Source: JBKQVT01 sp963727245 (GTDB lineage: Bacteria; Planctomycetota; Planctomycetia; Pirellulales; Thermoguttaceae). From it: a stretch of 64,000 nucleotides of DNA. This document shows, in pieces, positions 20,568-29,592 of this stretch (position 1 is the first letter of the stretch; every line of letters begins with the position of its first letter). A program made the translations under genes and the position numbers. The notes beneath the pieces were generated by a model. The model worked only from the letters and a program-made list of their open reading frames with translations. It was not told where the DNA came from and searched no databases. The stretch lies in the NCBI GenBank assembly GCA_963727245.1, contig CAVSFO010000009.1, positions 558,001-622,000 on the forward strand, in the 5' to 3' direction.

Positions 20568-20782
20568 GTCCCCGCCTGCCGTCGGTTTCCTCAAGGCGGA
20601 TCACTGCGATTCTGGAACGCCATGGGTTCGTCCGCGTGCGGCAGAGCGGCTCGCACGCGGTCTTTCGCCATCCAAACGGGCGGCGGACAACCGTGCCGAT
20701 CCACGGCGGGCGCGACCTGGGGCGGAGCCTGCTGCGCCAAATCATGCGCGATGCACAACTTACGCCCGAGGATTTGGAGTGA
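20564..20782 (+). CDS. hicA: HicA-family toxin (mRNA interferase)
   Basis: A 72-residue HicA/YcfA protein with the dsRBD-like fold: SSRRITAILERHGFVRVRQSGSH, then VFRHPNGRRTTVPIHGGRDLGRSLLRQIMRD. The catalytic His is in GSHAVF. HicA cleaves mRNA without the ribosome and is neutralised by HicB, here encoded just upstream. The antitoxin-first order is common for this subtype. Its 3' end overlaps a truncated, convergent PIN-toxin remnant. Confidence 0.9.
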   Translation: MSPRLPSVSSRRITAILERHGFVRVRQSGSHAVFRHPNGRRTTVPIHGGRDLGRSLLRQIMRDAQLTPEDLE

Positions 20783-20888
20783 ACGTGCCGGCCCGCCGGG
20801 AGTGGCTGCCCGGCGCTCTCTGATGAGCCTCGTCATTGGCATTCAAGATGGCGAAGAAATAGAAGCTGTCGGCAAACAGGCGAGTCAT
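20760..20888 (-). pseudogene. Truncated VapC-like PIN toxin remnant
   Basis: A 42-codon frame starting MTRLFADSFYFFAILNANDE, which matches the opening strand and first acidic residue of PIN-domain toxins (LFADSFYF ... NDEAH). After about 25 residues homology stops and the frame runs into DNA shared with the 3' end of hicA. Its ATG overlaps the stop of the antitoxin gene by 4 nt, the normal VapB-VapC junction. The remaining acidic catalytic residues of a PIN domain (normally about 130 residues) are missing, so it cannot be active. Confidence 0.65.
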
Positions 20889-21100
20889 CGCTTCGGCGCT
20901 CCGTGCAAGTAATGGTCGTGCTGCTGCGCCATGTCGGCGGGCAGGTCGGGCACCGAACCGATCAGGTCCCCCAGTTGCTCGGCGAGCGTTTTCCTGGCTG
21001 ACGGTGGCACTGGCTCGACTTTGACCTCAATGCCTTCGGGAAGCTCGACTTTGGGGTCCAATACCACGACCCCGCCCTTCACATAGCCACGATAGACCAT
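20885..21100 (-). CDS. DUF104/AF2212-like antitoxin
   Basis: A 71-residue protein, MVYRGYVKGGVVVLDPKVELPEG and on, with the beta-strand-rich N-terminus of DUF104/VapB-like antitoxins and a helical C-terminal part that would embrace the toxin. GAGAGAA lies upstream of the ATG at 21100. The partner PIN gene is cut to about 25 residues, so the antitoxin is now without its cognate toxin. It is the second such antitoxin in the window. Confidence 0.7.
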   Translation of the reverse strand: MVYRGYVKGGVVVLDPKVELPEGIEVKVEPVPPSARKTLAEQLGDLIGSVPDLPADMAQQHDHYLHGAPKR

Positions 21101-21221
21101 GACCGTTCTCTCCTCGATCAGAATTCCTTATCAGTCGCCTCAGGCCCGCCTCGACAGCATCATATCGCAGCCCGCCAGCATAGTCAACGAGGCGCCGGCG
21201 CGATAGAATGAAAGCGCCGCT

Positions 21222-21246
21222 CCCGCGACGCAGTCGCGGGGCTTTT
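21222..21246 (+). terminator. Possible rho-independent terminator
   Basis: Perfect 8-bp stem CCCGCGAC/GTCGCGGG with loop GCA, followed by GCTTTT. It points rightward, 60 nt upstream of uvrB, so it could insulate uvrB from hicBA read-through. It may instead be one more palindromic repeat. Confidence 0.4.
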
Positions 21247-21305
21247 GTCGCGCACGTCCGGCCCCGATTTACCAATCCCCTGGTCCCCGGCCCCTGGTCC
21301 CCGCC

Positions 21306-23341
21306 ATGTTCCAACTCGTCGCTCCCTTCCGGCCGGCCGGAGACCAGCCGCAGGCCATCGCGGCCCTCATCGAGGGGCTGCAGGCGCAGAAGAAGCACCA
21401 GGTGCTCATGGGCGTGACCGGCTCGGGCAAGACCTTCACCATGGCCAACGTCATCCAGCAGCAGCAGCGGCCCACGCTGGTGATGTCGCACAACAAGACG
21501 CTGGCCGCCCAGCTCTATAGCGAGTTCAAGGAGTTCTTTCCCCACAACGCCGTCCATTATTTCGTCAGCTACTACGATTATTACCAGCCCGAGGCGTACA
21601 TCCCGCAACGCGACATCTACATCGAGAAAGACGCTTCGATCAACCAGCAGATCGACCGGCTGCGGCTGGCGGCCACCAGCGCCTTGGTGAGCCGCCGCGA
21701 CGTCATCATCGTCGCCAGCGTGTCGTGCATCTACGGCCTGGGCTCGCCGGAAGATTACCGCGCCATGATGGTGGGCCTGAAGCTCGGCCAGGTGGTCGAC
21801 CGCGACGAGGTGCTCCGCAAGCTGGTCGACATCCAGTACGAGCGCGGCGACGTCGAGTTCCAGCCGGGGAAGTTTCGCGTGCGCGGCGACTGCGTCGAGA
21901 TATGGCCCAGCGGCGAGGAATGCGGCTACCGCGTCGAGTTCTGGGGCGACGAGGTCGAGCAGCTCTCGCTGATCCATCCGCTGAGCGGCGAGGTGATCGA
22001 GCGCCGCGAGCAGCTTTTCGTCTATCCCACCAAGCATTTCGTGCTGCCGGAGGAGCGCATCGGCGCGGCCATCCAGGAGATCCGGCGGGAGCTGGAGGAG
22101 CGGCTGGAAGAGCTTAAGCGTGCCGGCAAGCTGTTGGAGGCCCATCGCCTCAGTGCCCGGACCCGCTTCGACCTGGAGATGCTGCGCGAGGTCGGTTACT
22201 GTCCCGGCATCGAGAACTACAGCCGGCCGCTGAGCGGGCGGGCGCCGGGGAGCCCGCCGGACACCCTCTTCAGCTTCTTCCCCGAGGACTACCTGCTGCT
22301 GGTCGACGAGTCGCACGTCACGGTGCCGCAGGTCCGGGGCATGTACGCCGGCGACCACAACCGCAAGGTCACGTTGGTGGAGCACGGTTTCCGCCTGCCC
22401 AGCGCCCTGGACAACCGGCCGCTGCGGTTCGAGGAATGGGAAGGCCGCGCCCGCCAGGTCGTTTACGTCTCGGCCACGCCCGGCCCGTACGAGCTGGAGA
22501 AGACCGGCGGCCGGGTGGTCGAGCAGGTGATCCGGCCGACGGGATTATTGGACCCGGAGATCGAGCTGTCGCCGGCGCGGAACCAGGTGCCGCACCTCAT
22601 GGAGCAGATCCGCCTGCGCGCGGCCGCCGGCGAGCGCGTGCTGGTGACCACGCTGACCAAGCGGCTGGCCGAGGACCTGGCCGACTATTTCAGCAAGCAG
22701 CAGATCCGCTGCAAGTGGCTGCACAGCGAGCTGGACGCCTTCGAGCGCGTCGAGCTGCTCCGCGATCTTCGCCAGGGCGCCTTCGACGTCCTGGTGGGCG
22801 TCAACCTGCTGCGCGAAGGGCTCGATCTGCCCGAGGTCTCCATGGTCGCCATCCTCGATGCCGACAAGGAGGGCTTCCTCCGCAGCGAGACCTCGCTCAT
22901 GCAGACCATCGGGCGTCGGCGCGGAACGTCAACGCCAAGGTGGTGCTGTACGCCGACAAGGTGACCGATTCGATGCAGCGGGCGGTGGACGAGACCCGCC
23001 GCCGCCGCGCCTTGCAGGAGGAGTACAACCGCTTGCACAACATCACGCCCGAGACCATCCGCAAGGCGATCCACATGGGGATCGAGGCCGACGCCGCCGC
23101 TTATGCCCGCTCGCAGGCGGCCGTGGGGCGGACCGAGGAGGCCCAGTACATCACGGAGGAGTTTCTCGCCGAGCTGCAGGGCGAGATGGTGGCGGCCGCC
23201 GAGGCGCTGGAATTCGAGCGCGCCGCCGCCCTGCGGGACCGCATCGAGCAGATGCGCCGTCAGCTTGGCAAGCCGATGGCCGAGGCCCGCATCGAACATG
23301 CCACCCGCGACCGCCGCCGCCACGGCAGGCGGAAAACGTAG
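21306..23341 (+). CDS. uvrB: Excinuclease ABC subunit B
   Basis: UvrB is the damage-verifying helicase of nucleotide excision repair. Visible features are Walker A GVTGSGKT (residues 37-44), the beta-hairpin region YYDYYQPEAYIPQRD, LLVDESHVT, the C-terminal helicase motifs (LDLPEVSMVAILDADKEGF, SLMQTIGR) and a UVR domain at the end (FERAAALRDRIEQMRRQL). Total length is about 678 residues. A single missing base near 22915 splits the gene inside motif VI (IGR-x-ARNVNAKV). Near-certainly a sequence error because the rest is fully conserved. Confidence 0.95.
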
Positions 23342-23369
23342 GGGCCGGGGGCCAGGGAGGGCAGGGGCA

Positions 23370-23774
23370 TCAACGACGGCTGCCGGCGAGACTCAAGTAC
23401 GGCATGTACTTCTTGTCTTCAGACTGGATGTGGCCGATCCACCATCTCTTGAGGTATCGCAACAGATCGTGCCCGGTGACCAGGTACGCCTGCGCACGCC
23501 AGGCGCGGGCCTGTTGTCGAAACTCCTCGTGCAGGGCCGAGTGCTCCGCGAAGTGGGGGAAGCCGCGCTCGCGCATGAGCTGTTCTTCGTGTTGGAAGTG
23601 GCTGAGCGCGTACTGCAACATCACGTTCAGCGCGGATTTCGCCACGACCTGGTCGTCGCCCCGTTGGACGGCTTCGTAGATCTTGTTGATGAGCACAAGC
23701 AGCCGCTGGTGCTCGGCGTCGATCGCCGGGTCGCCCACGGAGTAGTAGCTCTTCCAAGCGACGTAAGGATTCAT
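23370..23774 (-). CDS. Bacteriohemerythrin
   Basis: A 134-residue hemerythrin-type di-iron oxygen-binding protein. All ligands can be seen: DAEHQRL, HFQHEEQLM, HSALHEEF and HIQSEDKKY. The start at 23774 has TAGGAG 7 nt upstream; an in-frame codon further up gives an unlikely Arg/Pro-rich extension. Such proteins bind O2 for storage or sensing and are often associated with motile, microaerophilic bacteria. It lies downstream of fliA on the same strand, with a 127-nt gap. Confidence 0.9.
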   Translation of the reverse strand: MNPYVAWKSYYSVGDPAIDAEHQRLLVLINKIYEAVQRGDDQVVAKSALNVMLQYALSHFQHEEQLMRERGFPHFAEHSALHEEFRQQARAWRAQAYLVTGHDLLRYLKRWWIGHIQSEDKKYMPYLSLAGSRR

Positions 23775-23901
23775 CGATTGTCTCCTACCTGCGCGGGGAC
23801 AACTCAAACCTACGTTGCTGGCGGGGGTGGTGCAAGCGGCGGCGCGGGGCCGGGACCGTGGCCAGCGCGTGCCACGGTTCCGGTTATGCGGGATGAACGG
23901 G

Positions 23902-24684
23902 TCAGGAGCCGAACTCGGGGCGGCGGCGGCACAATTGCCCTTGCAGCCGCTGCACGATGGAGCTGTGCATCTGGCTGACGCGGCTCTCGGAGAGGTCCAG
24001 CGTGGCGCCGATCTCCTTCATCGTCAGTTCTTCGTAATAGTAGAGAATGATGATCAGCCGTTCGTTGCGATTGAGCCCCTTGGTGACCAGCCGCATGAGG
24101 TCGTTCTTCTGAATCCGCCGCGTGGGGTCTTCGCCCTTCTTGTCTTCGAGGATGTCGATCTCGCGGACGTCTTTATAGCTGTCGGTTTCGTACCATTTCT
24201 TGTTGAGGCTGATGAGATTGACGGCGTTGGCGTCGAGAATCATCTTCTCCAGCTCGGGAACGGAGATTTGCAGTTCGGCGGCCAGCTCGTTTTCGTTGGG
24301 CTGGCGGCCCATGCGGGCTTCGAGGTTCTTCATCGCCTCGTTGAGCTTGCTGGCCTTGGAGCGCACCAGCCGCGGCACCCAGTCCATGGTGCGGAGCTCG
24401 TCGAGCATGGCGCCGCGGATGCGCGGCACGCAGTAGGTCTCGAACTTCACCCCGCGGCTGAGATCGAAGGCGTCGATGGCGTCCATCAGACCGAAGACGC
24501 CGGCCGAGATCAGATCGTCCAGCTCGACGCCTTCCGGCAGCCGGGCCCAAATCCGCTCGCCGTTGTATTTCACCAACGGCAGGTAGATCTCCACCAGGCG
24601 GTTGCGAAGTTCCTGATTGGACGGCACCCGCTTGAATTCAATCCACAGTTGTTCGACTTCTTCCGGGGCGACAGCAGTTGCCAT
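23902..24684 (-). CDS. fliA: RNA polymerase sigma factor for flagellar genes (sigma-28)
   Basis: A 260-residue sigma-70-family factor of the FliA/WhiG type, which directs late flagellar transcription. Region 2 (YLPLVKYNGERIWARLPEGVELDDLISAGVFGLMDAI, then FDLSRGVKFETYCVPRIRGAMLDELR), region 3 and region 4 (LNRNERLIIILYYYEELTMKEIGATLDLSESRVSQMHSSIVQRL) are all present. The start at 24684 has GGAGGAAC 5 nt upstream. It is the last gene of the flhA-flhF-flhG group, the usual order in polar-flagellate bacteria. No flgM anti-sigma gene is seen here. Confidence 0.93.
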   Translation of the reverse strand: MATAVAPEEVEQLWIEFKRVPSNQELRNRLVEIYLPLVKYNGERIWARLPEGVELDDLISAGVFGLMDAIDAFDLSRGVKFETYCVPRIRGAMLDELRTMDWVPRLVRSKASKLNEAMKNLEARMGRQPNENELAAELQISVPELEKMILDANAVNLISLNKKWYETDSYKDVREIDILEDKKGEDPTRRIQKNDLMRLVTKGLNRNERLIIILYYYEELTMKEIGATLDLSESRVSQMHSSIVQRLQGQLCRRRPEFGS

Positions 24685-24702
24685 GCGTTCCTCCATGAAG
24701 GT

Positions 24703-24725
24703 GCCTCAGGGCACCGGTTGCTGGA
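24703..24725. promoter_or_regulatory. Hairpin in the fliA leader
   Basis: The palindrome GGTGCCTCAGGGCACC lies about 20 nt upstream of the fliA start, next to the ribosome site on the fliA strand. It could affect fliA translation. The remaining 150 nt of the 196-nt leader show no gene. Confidence 0.3.
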
Positions 24726-24880
24726 GATCCCTCTCCATATTTCCTTTCCGGCGTCCCCCCGGTCCGCCGGCAATCGTGTACTCCTGATCTGACAGGCCTG
24801 AACTGTCGCTGGGGACGCCGCTGGGCCGGTTCGGCCGGCAGTGGCCGGAGCACGGCTGGGCAACCCAACCGTAGCCCTTG

Positions 24881-25135
24881 TCACTTTTTGCCTCCAGGCG
24901 GGGACGCCTGGGCCGCTTGCCGCCCGTTCAACTCCGCCGCAATGCGGCCGTTGACCGAGTCCTGGACGGTCCGCTCGGCAAACCAACCGATCAGGCCGCC
25001 CAGGGCGGCAAACACCAGCAAGCTGCCCCAGGCGTGGTACAGAACCAGTTCGGTTCCGCCACCGCCCAGCAGGCCGCGTGCCAGCACGGTCAGGAAGGCC
25101 AAGGGGCCAAGGATGCCGGCGTACGTTCGTGCCAT
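24881..25135 (-). CDS. Small membrane protein between flhG and fliA
   Basis: An 84-residue protein with two transmembrane helices (about residues 8-24 and 33-51), then a short hydrophilic tail (AERTVQDSVNGRIAAELNGRQ). Its start overlaps the flhG 3' end by 46 nt, and GAGGGA precedes the ATG. I do not recognise the family, but the position in the flagellar regulatory cluster suggests a linked role, perhaps at the membrane for FlhG or the sigma factor. The overlap could also be caused by an undetected frameshift at the end of flhG. Confidence 0.6.
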   Translation of the reverse strand: MARTYAGILGPLAFLTVLARGLLGGGGTELVLYHAWGSLLVFAALGGLIGWFAERTVQDSVNGRIAAELNGRQAAQASPPGGKK

Positions 25136-25953
25136 AGTTGCGTCCCTCGATCGCCATTAAACTTCACGTAACTACCGTAGTTTAACAGCATATCGACTGC
25201 CGATAGTTCTCCCTTCATATCGGCCGGGACGGGGTTCAGGTTGAGTCCTTTCTTGTTTTTCTTGACATGACCGACAAAGTTCACTTCGACCGCCAAGAGG
25301 CGACGGCAGGCCGTGGCCAGGCGGCTGTAGGCCGCTTCGGCCGCACGCCGGTCGGACGCCATATTCACCAGCAGGTGGATCGGGCGGGCCGCCGACGGCT
25401 GGGCCAGACGCTTGATCACGGCATAGGTTTCCATAATGGCGGCGGTTTCGGGCGTGGTGATCGCCAAACGTCGCTCAGCCGCGCGCCAGCACCGCTCTGC
25501 CAGGCGGCTGGGATGGTTGCCGGTATCGACCACGACCATCTCGATTGTGGGGCCCAGGGCGGCCAATTGGGCCAACAGCCGGTCCATGCCGGCCGCTCCG
25601 ACATCGTCGGCGCCGTCCCAGCCCCAGGTGCCGGGAACGATCCGCAGGCCGCCTGGTCCTGGCTGAATCGCCTCGGCCAGCGTGCACTGGCCGGCCAGCA
25701 CCTCGGCCAGGCTGTGACGCGGCTCGATGCCGCAGAGCGTGGCAGCATTGCCGCCCGGGGCCGCATCCAGCAGGACGATCCGCAGATGCCGCTGTGCCAG
25801 GGCGGCGGCCAGCCGGAGGGCCATCGTCGTGGTGCCCACGCCCCCTTTGCCGCCGGCCAGGGCGATCATGTCCGGCCAGCGGACGCCCGGCGTCGCCGCC
25901 GGCGTCGCGCAGTGGCTGACCAGTTTTCGCAAGTCGTGGGCTTGATCGAGCAT
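25090..25953 (-). CDS. flhG: MinD-like flagellar number regulator FlhG
   Basis: A 287-residue MinD/ParA-family ATPase that with FlhF sets flagellar number and place. The P-loop region reads ALAGGKGGVGTTTMALRLA: the signature Lys after the first Gly pair is kept, but the second P-loop Lys, usual in MinD, is a Thr, as in CpaE-type members. Switch regions appear as VLLDAAPGGNAATL and EMVVVDTGNHPS. The gene lies downstream of flhF and upstream of fliA. The C-terminus overlaps the next small gene by 46 nt. The ATG at 25953 is chosen; the upstream extension is repeat-coded. Confidence 0.85.
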   Translation of the reverse strand: MLDQAHDLRKLVSHCATPAATPGVRWPDMIALAGGKGGVGTTTMALRLAAALAQRHLRIVLLDAAPGGNAATLCGIEPRHSLAEVLAGQCTLAEAIQPGPGGLRIVPGTWGWDGADDVGAAGMDRLLAQLAALGPTIEMVVVDTGNHPSRLAERCWRAAERRLAITTPETAAIMETYAVIKRLAQPSAARPIHLLVNMASDRRAAEAAYSRLATACRRLLAVEVNFVGHVKKNKKGLNLNPVPADMKGELSAVDMLLNYGSYVKFNGDRGTQLWHERTPASLAPWPS

Positions 25954-25969
25954 GATCGTTGGTCGCGAT

Positions 25970-26049
25970 GGGTGCCACGGCTGGCTTGTCCAGCAGTGTC
26001 GCTCCACCGCTAGGCTTAACACTGCTGGGCAAGCCGGCAGTGGCACCCA
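25970..26049. repeat. Palindromic repeat, family a
   Basis: Hairpin with arms GGGTGCCACGGCTGGCTTG and its complement-like end CAAGCCGGCAGTGGCACCC, filling most of the flhF-flhG gap. Confidence 0.8.
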
Positions 26050-26086
26050 TTCAGGTCATAAAGTCCCATTTGGTTGAATCAGTACC

Positions 26087-27250
26087 CTAGCACACGGCGG
26101 CCGGTTCCATGCCCAGGATCAATCGTGCCAGCCGCTGGGCATTGGCCGTTTCGATGTCGTCGGGCACGTTTTGCCCGTTGGTCAGATAGCTCAACGGCAG
26201 CTTGCTGAAGCGGAGCACGGAGAGGAGGTTTCCCAGGCTGGAGGCCTCGTCGAGTTTCGTCAGGATCAGGGCGGTGGTTCCCACGGCGGCGAAGCGTTCG
26301 GCCGTCTGCTGGAGGGTGCGGGCGCCGGTCATGGCGCTGAGGACGAGGTGGATCTCATCGGCGTCGGCCTCGCTGACGAAGGCGCGGAGTTCCTGGATGC
26401 GGACTTCGTCCTTGGGGCTGCGGCCGGCGGTGTCCAGGAGGATCAGGTCCAGGTCGCTCATTCGCTGCACGGCCTCGCGCATTTCCCGGGGCGTGGAAAC
26501 GACCTGCATGGGCAGATCGATGATGTCGGCATAGGTCCGCAATTGCTCGACGGCGGCGATGCGATAGGTGTCGACGGTGATCAGTCCGACGCGGCGTTTC
26601 TCGCGCAAGCGGTAATGGGCGGCCAGCTTGGCGATGGTCGTCGTCTTGCCGACGCCCGTCGGTCCCACCAGGGCGACCAGCCGGCGGCGTCCGGCGGTCA
26701 ATTGGATCGGCCCGGCCACGCTGATTTCCCCTTCGATCATCCGGGCGATGCGGGCCTTGGCGAGGAACAGATCGTCCAACTGGATGCCGCGGCTCTCGCG
26801 GCGGACGCGCTCGACCAGTTCCCGGGCCACCTCCTCGTTCAGATCGGAGTCCAACAGTTCGGTAAAGAGGCGGAACAGATCCTCGGGAAGATCGGGGCGG
26901 CAGCCGCCGGCCGAATGGCGGCACAACTGCGTCACCATCGCCTGCAAGTCGCTCAGTTGCTCCTGCACCTCGCCGCCCGGCGGGGCCGTCGGCGCGGAAA
27001 GCGACGCCGTAGGCGGGTCCGGCGGGTCGCCGGCCGCGAGGCCCCGTTGGCTCGGCGGCGGCAGCCGGCTGGGCACATTGACCTGGCAGGAGGCCGTCAC
27101 CTCGATCTGCCGCGACCCGGCGAGCCAGCCGAACAGCCCGCGCGGGCGGACTTCGCGCGTGTGCAGCACGGCCGCGTCCGGCCCCAAATCGCAGCGCACC
27201 ATCGCCAGCGCTTCATGCATCGTGGGAGCACGATAGGTTCGCAGTTCCAT
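26087..27250 (-). CDS. flhF: Flagellar biosynthesis GTPase FlhF
   Basis: A 387-residue SRP-type GTPase that marks the site of flagellar assembly. The N-terminal B domain (MELRTYRAPTMHEALAMVRCDLGPDAAVL) is followed by a variable linker and the NG domain: G1 GPTGVGKTTTIAKLA (near residue 193), DTYRIAAVEQLRTYA, LDLILLDTAGRSP and TKLDEASSLG. It is followed by flhG and fliA and preceded by flhA, the classical order. The ATG at 27250 begins the conserved B domain. Confidence 0.95.
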   Translation of the reverse strand: MELRTYRAPTMHEALAMVRCDLGPDAAVLHTREVRPRGLFGWLAGSRQIEVTASCQVNVPSRLPPPSQRGLAAGDPPDPPTASLSAPTAPPGGEVQEQLSDLQAMVTQLCRHSAGGCRPDLPEDLFRLFTELLDSDLNEEVARELVERVRRESRGIQLDDLFLAKARIARMIEGEISVAGPIQLTAGRRRLVALVGPTGVGKTTTIAKLAAHYRLREKRRVGLITVDTYRIAAVEQLRTYADIIDLPMQVVSTPREMREAVQRMSDLDLILLDTAGRSPKDEVRIQELRAFVSEADADEIHLVLSAMTGARTLQQTAERFAAVGTTALILTKLDEASSLGNLLSVLRFSKLPLSYLTNGQNVPDDIETANAQRLARLILGMEPAAVC

Positions 27251-27289
27251 ATTTCTCGTACCTTTCCGTAGAGCAAACGTCTTTTTATT

Positions 27290-27373
27290 AAGGATGAAGG
27301 ATGAAGGATGAAGGATGACCGGACATGGCTTCGCGCATCCTTCATCCTTTATCCTTCATCCTTTATCCTTCAC
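27290..27373. repeat. Heptamer repeat hairpin between flhA and flhF
   Basis: Four copies of AAGGATG/GAAGGAT (27290-27320) face about five inverted copies (CCTTCAT, CCTTTAT; 27336-27373), giving a long imperfect hairpin that occupies most of the 125-nt flhA-flhF gap. A heptamer remnant occurs at 14413-14430. Confidence 0.75.
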
Positions 27374-27375
27374 TT

Positions 27376-29472
27376 TTACTTCCCGTCCGAGATCATCGCG
27401 GTCGATTCAATCTTGGTGTCGCGGGTGATCTCGTTGTAACTGAGCACGACTAAATGCGGCAGATGCGGCAGCGTCATCTGCTTCAGGGCGGCGCGGATCT
27501 GGGGGCTGACCAGCAGCACCGGCACGTGGTTGGCCATCGTCAGCCGCTCCACGGCGGCGGCAATCAGCCGGCAGGTCGTTTCCACCGCCGCCGGCGACAT
27601 GCGGATGAACAGCCCCTTCTCGTTGTGGTCGAAACCGGCGCGGATGCGGTCCTCCAGCGCGGGATCGAGCGTGACCACGTACATGCGGTTGTCGTGATTG
27701 CGATAGCGGGTGCAAATCGTCCGCGCCAGGCGGTGGCGAACGTACTCGCTGAGCAGGATCGGATCGCGGGTCCGCGGGCCGTAATCGCCCAGCGTCTCCA
27801 GGATGGCCGCCAACTGGCGGATGGGCACGCCCTCGCGGAGCAGCATCTGCAAGATCTGTTGCACCTCGGCCAGCTTCAGCACGCCCGGGATCAGCTCGTC
27901 GATGACCGTGGGCGCGGTCTGCTTCAGCTCGTCGATGAGGTGCTTGGTGGCGTCGCGGGTGATGATCTCGTCGGCATGACGGCGGACGGTCTCGGTCAGA
28001 TGGGTGGCGATGACGCTGTTGGGTTCGACGACGGTGTAGCCGTACATCTCGGCCTGCTCGCGGACGCCGGCCTCGATCCAGACGGCGGGGGTGCCGAAGG
28101 CCGGATCCTTGGTGGTCAGCCCCGACACTTTTCCCGCGGTCGCCCCGGAATCCATGGCCAGGAACTTGCCCGGATAGACCAGGCCGTCGGCCACGGCCAC
28201 GTCGGCGATCTTGATGCGATACTGGTTCTGCTCCAGCCGCATGTTGTCGCGGATGCGGACTTTCGGCAGGATGATGCCCAGGTCGGCGGCCACGTTCTGC
28301 CGCACCCGCTGGATCCGTTCCAGCAAGTCGCCGCCGCGGCGGGGATCGGCCAGGCGGATCAGCCCCACCCCGATCTCGACCTCCATGGGATCGACGGCCA
28401 GATAGTCTTCGACGCGCTGCTCGGCGGGTTTGGCGGATTCGGCCTGCTTCTTGGCGTCGGCCGAGGCCTTCGCCCGCGCCGTCCGCCGCGTGGTGGTCGT
28501 GGCCAGGGCCAGGCAGCCGCCGGCCAGCGCCAACAGCGGGATCCGCGGCAGGCTGGTGAAGATCAGGGTGGCCAGAAATCCGGACGCCACCACCAGGGCC
28601 TGCGGACGGGAGAAAAGCTGCTTGATAAACTCGGCGGGCAGATCGGAATCTTGGCTGCTCCGCGTGACCAACAAGCCGGCGGCCAGGGAGATCAGGAAGG
28701 CCGGCACTTGGGTGACCAGGCCGTCGCCGATCGTCAGCGTGGTGAACAACGCGGCGGCCTGGGCGGGGCCCAGCCCCAGTTGGATCACGCCGATGAACAG
28801 CCCGCCGATAATGTTGATGATCGTAATCACGATGCCGGCGATGGCGTCGCCGCGCACGAACTTGCTGGCACCGTCCATGGAGCCGAAAAAGTCGGCCTGC
28901 TGGCTGACCTCGCGGCGGCGGCGCTGCGCCTCGCGCTCGTCGATGGTGCCCGCGTTCAGATCGGCGTCGATGGCCATTTGCCGGCCCGGCATGCCGTCCA
29001 AGGCGAAGCGGGCCGCCACTTCGCTGATGCGGGTGGCGCCCTTGGTGATGACCACGAATTGAATCACCACGATGATGGCGAAGATGATCAGTCCCACGAC
29101 GATTTGTCCGCCGGCCACGAATTCGCCGAACGTCTTCACCACGCCGCCGGCCGCCATCAGCCCGTCGGCCCCCGCCTTGGTGAGGATCAACCGGGTGGTG
29201 GCCACGTTCAGCACCAGGCGAAACAGCGTGGTGGCCAACAGCAGCGAGGGAAAGACGCTGAACTCCAGCGGGGTGCGCACGTAGATCGTCGTCAGCAGCA
29301 TGATGACGGCGATCGTGATGTTGCTGGACAACAAGAGGTCCATCAACGAGGCGGGCAGGGGAACCAGAATCACCAGCACGCTGGCAATGATTCCCACCGG
29401 CAGGATCAGATCCTGCAAGCGGCTGCGTAGCCCCGGCGCCGGCCCGATGCGTGGCGCAACAACAGAAGCCAT
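27376..29472 (-). CDS. flhA: Flagellar export gate protein FlhA
   Basis: A 698-residue FlhA. The N-terminal half has eight transmembrane helices with the export-gate signatures (NITIAVIMLLTTIY, TRLILTKA, FVVITKGATRISEVAARFALDGMPGRQMAIDADLNAGTI, the FHIPEP-region). The C-terminal half is the cytoplasmic platform that docks substrates (VEIGVGLI, EAGVREQAEMYGYTVVEPNSVIATHL, RRLARTICT). It forms the export gate with FlhB and FliPQR. The ATG at 29472 has CGGAGA just upstream. No defects are seen. Confidence 0.96.
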   Translation of the reverse strand: MASVVAPRIGPAPGLRSRLQDLILPVGIIASVLVILVPLPASLMDLLLSSNITIAVIMLLTTIYVRTPLEFSVFPSLLLATTLFRLVLNVATTRLILTKAGADGLMAAGGVVKTFGEFVAGGQIVVGLIIFAIIVVIQFVVITKGATRISEVAARFALDGMPGRQMAIDADLNAGTIDEREAQRRRREVSQQADFFGSMDGASKFVRGDAIAGIVITIINIIGGLFIGVIQLGLGPAQAAALFTTLTIGDGLVTQVPAFLISLAAGLLVTRSSQDSDLPAEFIKQLFSRPQALVVASGFLATLIFTSLPRIPLLALAGGCLALATTTTRRTARAKASADAKKQAESAKPAEQRVEDYLAVDPMEVEIGVGLIRLADPRRGGDLLERIQRVRQNVAADLGIILPKVRIRDNMRLEQNQYRIKIADVAVADGLVYPGKFLAMDSGATAGKVSGLTTKDPAFGTPAVWIEAGVREQAEMYGYTVVEPNSVIATHLTETVRRHADEIITRDATKHLIDELKQTAPTVIDELIPGVLKLAEVQQILQMLLREGVPIRQLAAILETLGDYGPRTRDPILLSEYVRHRLARTICTRYRNHDNRMYVVTLDPALEDRIRAGFDHNEKGLFIRMSPAAVETTCRLIAAAVERLTMANHVPVLLVSPQIRAALKQMTLPHLPHLVVLSYNEITRDTKIESTAMISDGK

Positions 29473-29512
29473 CCGTTTCTCCGGACTCGCTGAAGGTTTT
29501 TCAAAAGCCGCT

Positions 29513-29592
29513 GGTGCCACGGCGATGCCAGCCGTGACGCAATTTACGAGGTCTGCGCAACATGAGCCCGGCTGACACAGCCGGGGCACACG
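29513..29592. repeat. Diverged palindromic repeat upstream of flhA
   Basis: Arms GGTGCCACGGCGATGCCAGC and its looser partner GCTGACACAGCCGGGGCACA form an imperfect hairpin related to family a. It lies in the 382-nt divergent gap between flhA and the sulfotransferase. Confidence 0.5.

Noticed and set aside
27290..27373. A short CRISPR array
   Set aside because: The repeats are 7-mers with no unique spacers, and no cas genes are present anywhere in the window.
27454..29430. A 658-codon plus-strand frame over flhA
   Set aside because: Antisense of flhA, with Gln/Gly/His/Asp-rich translation and no recognisable domain.
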